Below are positions 43,368 to 45,933 of a stretch of 45,933 nt of DNA, piece by piece. Position 1 is the stretch's first letter. Every line of letters begins with the position of its first letter. The notes under the pieces were generated by a model. It was not told the origin of the DNA. It did no database searches and was given only the letters and a program-made list of their open reading frames with translations. Position numbers and translations under genes: made by a program. Source of the stretch: Nitrogeniibacter sp050293885 (GTDB taxonomy: Bacteria; Pseudomonadota; Gammaproteobacteria; Burkholderiales; Rhodocyclaceae). The DNA lies in NCBI GenBank assembly GCA_050293885.1, contig JBNKNO010000024.1, positions 1 through 45,933 of the forward strand, read 5' to 3'.

Positions 43368-44198
43368 TCAGGCTTCGCGCAGCCTCAGCCGCGTGGCCTG
43401 CAGGCGAAGCAGCCCGATGACAGCGCCCCAATAGATGATCCAGGCCGCGAGCGTTACTTGATCCGGGGTGGCGCGATAGCCGGTCAGGCCCGCCACCAGC
43501 CCGCCGATACGGCCCCCATCATCAAGCACCGCGCTGCTATCCCAGAGCGTGGCCGTATAGGGCAGCAGCCCATGGCCGACCAGCGATCCCATGCCCGAGG
43601 TGAAGAGCGCACAGCCAAGCAGCAGCAGCAGGATTTCCGAGACCCGGAAGAAGCCGCGCCAGGGCAGGAAACGCCCGCCAGCCTGCAAGGCGCCATAGGT
43701 TGCGATGGCCAGAAACAGCCCCAGAACCGCCGAAGCGACAGCACCGGTCAGCGCTGCGTCGCGGGCCGCCGCAAAGGTGCCATACAGAAACACCACGGTT
43801 TCGCTGCCTTCCCGCGCCACTGCCAGCGCGGCCAGCACGAAAACCATCCACCATTGCCGCTGTTCCCCAGCCGCGTTCAACCCCTGTTCCAAATCGCGCT
43901 TCATACTGCGGCCATGGGCGCGCATCCACATCACCATCTGCACGATCAGCCCGGCAGCAATGAAGACCATCAGCGTCATCATCATCTTGCGGGCATCAGA
44001 GCTGAGCAGGCCGGAAAAGCCCAGCATGGTCAGGGCGAAAAGCAGCGCCAAAGCCAGCCCGGCCACGACCCCGCCCCAAAGGAACCAGGCCGCCCGGCGC
44101 GAGGCGCTTTCATGGCGCAGCCAACCGGCCAGAATGCCGATGACCAGAAGCGCCTCAACGCTTTCGCGCCAGATGATGAATGTGACCTGCCCGTTCAT
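43368..44198 (-). CDS. FTR1-family iron permease
   Basis: A 276-residue inner-membrane protein with about seven membrane segments. The two iron-binding REXXE motifs that define the family are present: RESVE (11-15) in TM1 and REGSE (129-133) in TM4. FTR1/EfeU-type permeases import iron, in bacteria often together with a periplasmic iron-binding partner. It begins seven bases after the stop of the cupredoxin-like gene, so the two form one unit. No DyP peroxidase or EfeO is present in the window. The ATG at 44,198 has a GAGG-type ribosome site overlapping the upstream stop. Confidence 0.9.
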   Translation of the reverse strand: MNGQVTFIIWRESVEALLVIGILAGWLRHESASRRAAWFLWGGVVAGLALALLFALTMLGFSGLLSSDARKMMMTLMVFIAAGLIVQMVMWMRAHGRSMKRDLEQGLNAAGEQRQWWMVFVLAALAVAREGSETVVFLYGTFAAARDAALTGAVASAVLGLFLAIATYGALQAGGRFLPWRGFFRVSEILLLLLGCALFTSGMGSLVGHGLLPYTATLWDSSAVLDDGGRIGGLVAGLTGYRATPDQVTLAAWIIYWGAVIGLLRLQATRLRLREA

Positions 44199-44205
44199 CT
44201 CAGCC

Positions 44206-44553
44206 TCACTCGGCGAGGATCACGCCACGCGCGGTCGACTGATCTTCATGGAACTCCTCAACGAATTTGTAGCTGCCTTCGGCCAGCCCCTTGATATCAA
44301 AGGTTGCGGTCGCGCCGGGGGCGAGGATTTCCTCGATATGCAGGCTGTGGCTTTCAAATTCCGCCGGGGTTTCTCCGGTATTCGTCACGGTGATGGTGAA
44401 GGCTTCGCCTGCCGGTACGGTCAGCTCTGCCGGAGCGACCACGCCATCGGTCAGGGTGATGGTATATGTCATCTCCTCAGCCGCAGCCGGGGCTGCGAAC
44501 AGGGCAGACGCCGCCAGCAGAGTAGCGGAGAGGGTGAGCGAAAACTTGGTCAT
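44206..44553 (-). CDS. Periplasmic cupredoxin-like protein
   Basis: A 115-residue exported protein with a signal peptide (MTKFSLTLSATLLAASALFA, cut near Ala25). A single cupredoxin-type beta-sandwich follows (PAELTVPAGEAFTITVTNTG, ESHSLHIEEILAPGATATFD, FVEEFHEDQSTARGVILAE). It has no cysteine after the signal peptide, so a normal blue type-1 copper site is not possible. His69, His72 and His102 and several acidic residues remain as possible metal ligands. Next to FTR1 it probably acts as a periplasmic iron or copper partner of the permease; this is inference from context. Confidence 0.82.
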   Translation of the reverse strand: MTKFSLTLSATLLAASALFAAPAAAEEMTYTITLTDGVVAPAELTVPAGEAFTITVTNTGETPAEFESHSLHIEEILAPGATATFDIKGLAEGSYKFVEEFHEDQSTARGVILAE

Positions 44554-44599
44554 GACATTATCCTGTTTGCGTGTTTCGAATCCCCAATACCTGACTAGT

Positions 44600-44627
44600 T
44601 TACTCGGATCAATATTTATCCGAGTAA
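44600..44627. promoter_or_regulatory. Perfect palindrome upstream of the cupredoxin-FTR1 unit (putative operator)
   Basis: TTACTCGGAT, an 8-base AT-rich centre and ATCCGAGTAA form a perfect 10-bp dyad 47 bases before the cupredoxin start. The surrounding sequence is AT-rich and promoter-like. It is a plausible site for an iron-responsive regulator; which one (IscR, RirA, Irr or Fur type) cannot be decided from sequence alone. Confidence 0.55.
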
Positions 44628-44676
44628 TTCAATCAACTATTAGTGAGCCGTGAACAGAATTTCCGCCCAAACAGAA

Positions 44677-44702
44677 AAGGGGCCGCCCGAAGGCGACCCC
44701 TT
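44677..44702 (-). terminator. Terminator downstream of the right-hand tuf
   Basis: A stem AAGGGGTCGCC / GGCGGCCCCTT (one mismatch) with a TTCG-type tetraloop, followed on the minus strand by TTCTGTTTGGG. Confidence 0.8.
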
Positions 44703-44726
44703 GCATAATCAGCCGTTTGGCTTTGA

Positions 44727-45849
<1,123 letters not shown>

Positions 45850-45878
<29 letters not shown>

Positions 45879-45933
45879 AGTCTCATTTTCTTTATAAAGT
45901 GTGGTTTTTGCGACAAAAACGCCACAGCTTACT
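45850..45933 (-). other. AT-rich edge with the 5' end of a TypA/BipA-like gene
   Basis: The last ~84 bases are less GC-rich than the rest. On the minus strand they give an AT-rich leader (CACTTTATAAAGAAAATG), then ATG and about ten codons (AAC GAA TTA CGA AAT ATT and so on) with A/T-ending codons unlike the EF-Tu codons beside them. This fits the start of typA from a different, lower-GC genome. Confidence 0.5.

Overview
The window reads as a metagenome-style scaffold that joins at least two bacterial genomes, and probably four. Positions ~135 to ~39,430 come from a betaproteobacterium, most like Rhodocyclales (Azoarcus/Thauera type). The grounds are the single-strand rplKAJL-rpoBC-str-S10-spc-alpha order, the ssb/MFS/uvrA neighbourhood, a RegB/RegA pair beside hslR, and the protein sequences. 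Positions ~39,490 to ~45,840 come from an alphaproteobacterium of Rhodobacterales type (NusG, SecE, EF-Tu, tRNA-Trp, FTR1/cupredoxin). The first ~133 bases and the last ~85 bases look like two further sources. There are also two runs of N (14,577-15,059 and 17,489-17,740).

Layout. 1-10,160 holds ssb (minus, C-terminus replaced), a YajR-like MFS transporter (minus), uvrA (plus), a small unknown protein (plus), a MarR-type regulator and galE (minus), a PCu(A)C copper chaperone (minus), and divergently regB-regA-hslR (plus). A bidirectional terminator at 10,158-10,181 separates these from the large minus-strand ribosomal cluster. In order of transcription (right to left) that cluster is rplK, rplA, an L10-type leader, rplJ, rplL, an attenuator, rpoB, rpoC, a promoter plus terminator leader, rpsL, rpsG, fusA, tuf, rpsJ, a promoter, rplC, rplD, rplW, rplB, rpsS, rplV, rpsC, rplP, rpmC, rpsQ, a promoter, rplN, rplX, rplE (gap), rpsN (gap), rpsH, rplF, rplR, rpsE, rpmD, rplO (gap), secY (gap), infA, rpmJ, a promoter, rpsM, rpsK, rpsD, rpoA, rplQ. 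Internal sigma70-type promoters can be read directly in the wider intergenic spaces, and several lie inside inverted repeats.

The alphaproteobacterial part, in minus-strand order, has tuf, a cupredoxin-like protein and an FTR1 iron permease (with a perfect 10-bp dyad upstream), tRNA-Trp, a membrane protein of unknown function, secE, nusG and then the first ~44 codons of rplK. A plus-strand YdeI-family gene lies between nusG and rplK.

The most notable observations are the seams. rplK begins alphaproteobacterial and ends betaproteobacterial, switching inside a nearly invariant segment. The right-hand EF-Tu carries the N-terminus of a TypA/BipA GTPase, switching at the shared P-loop. The ssb tail changes reading frame and composition at a GC-rich repeat. 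All three switches fall in conserved or low-complexity sequence, as expected if an assembler crossed between genomes; a real recombinant is possible but less likely. I found no CRISPR array, insertion sequence, phage or clearly new defence or biosynthetic system. The best biological leads are the rpsL leader with mutually exclusive hairpins, the dyad-embedded operon promoters, and the unknown membrane protein between tRNA-Trp and secE.
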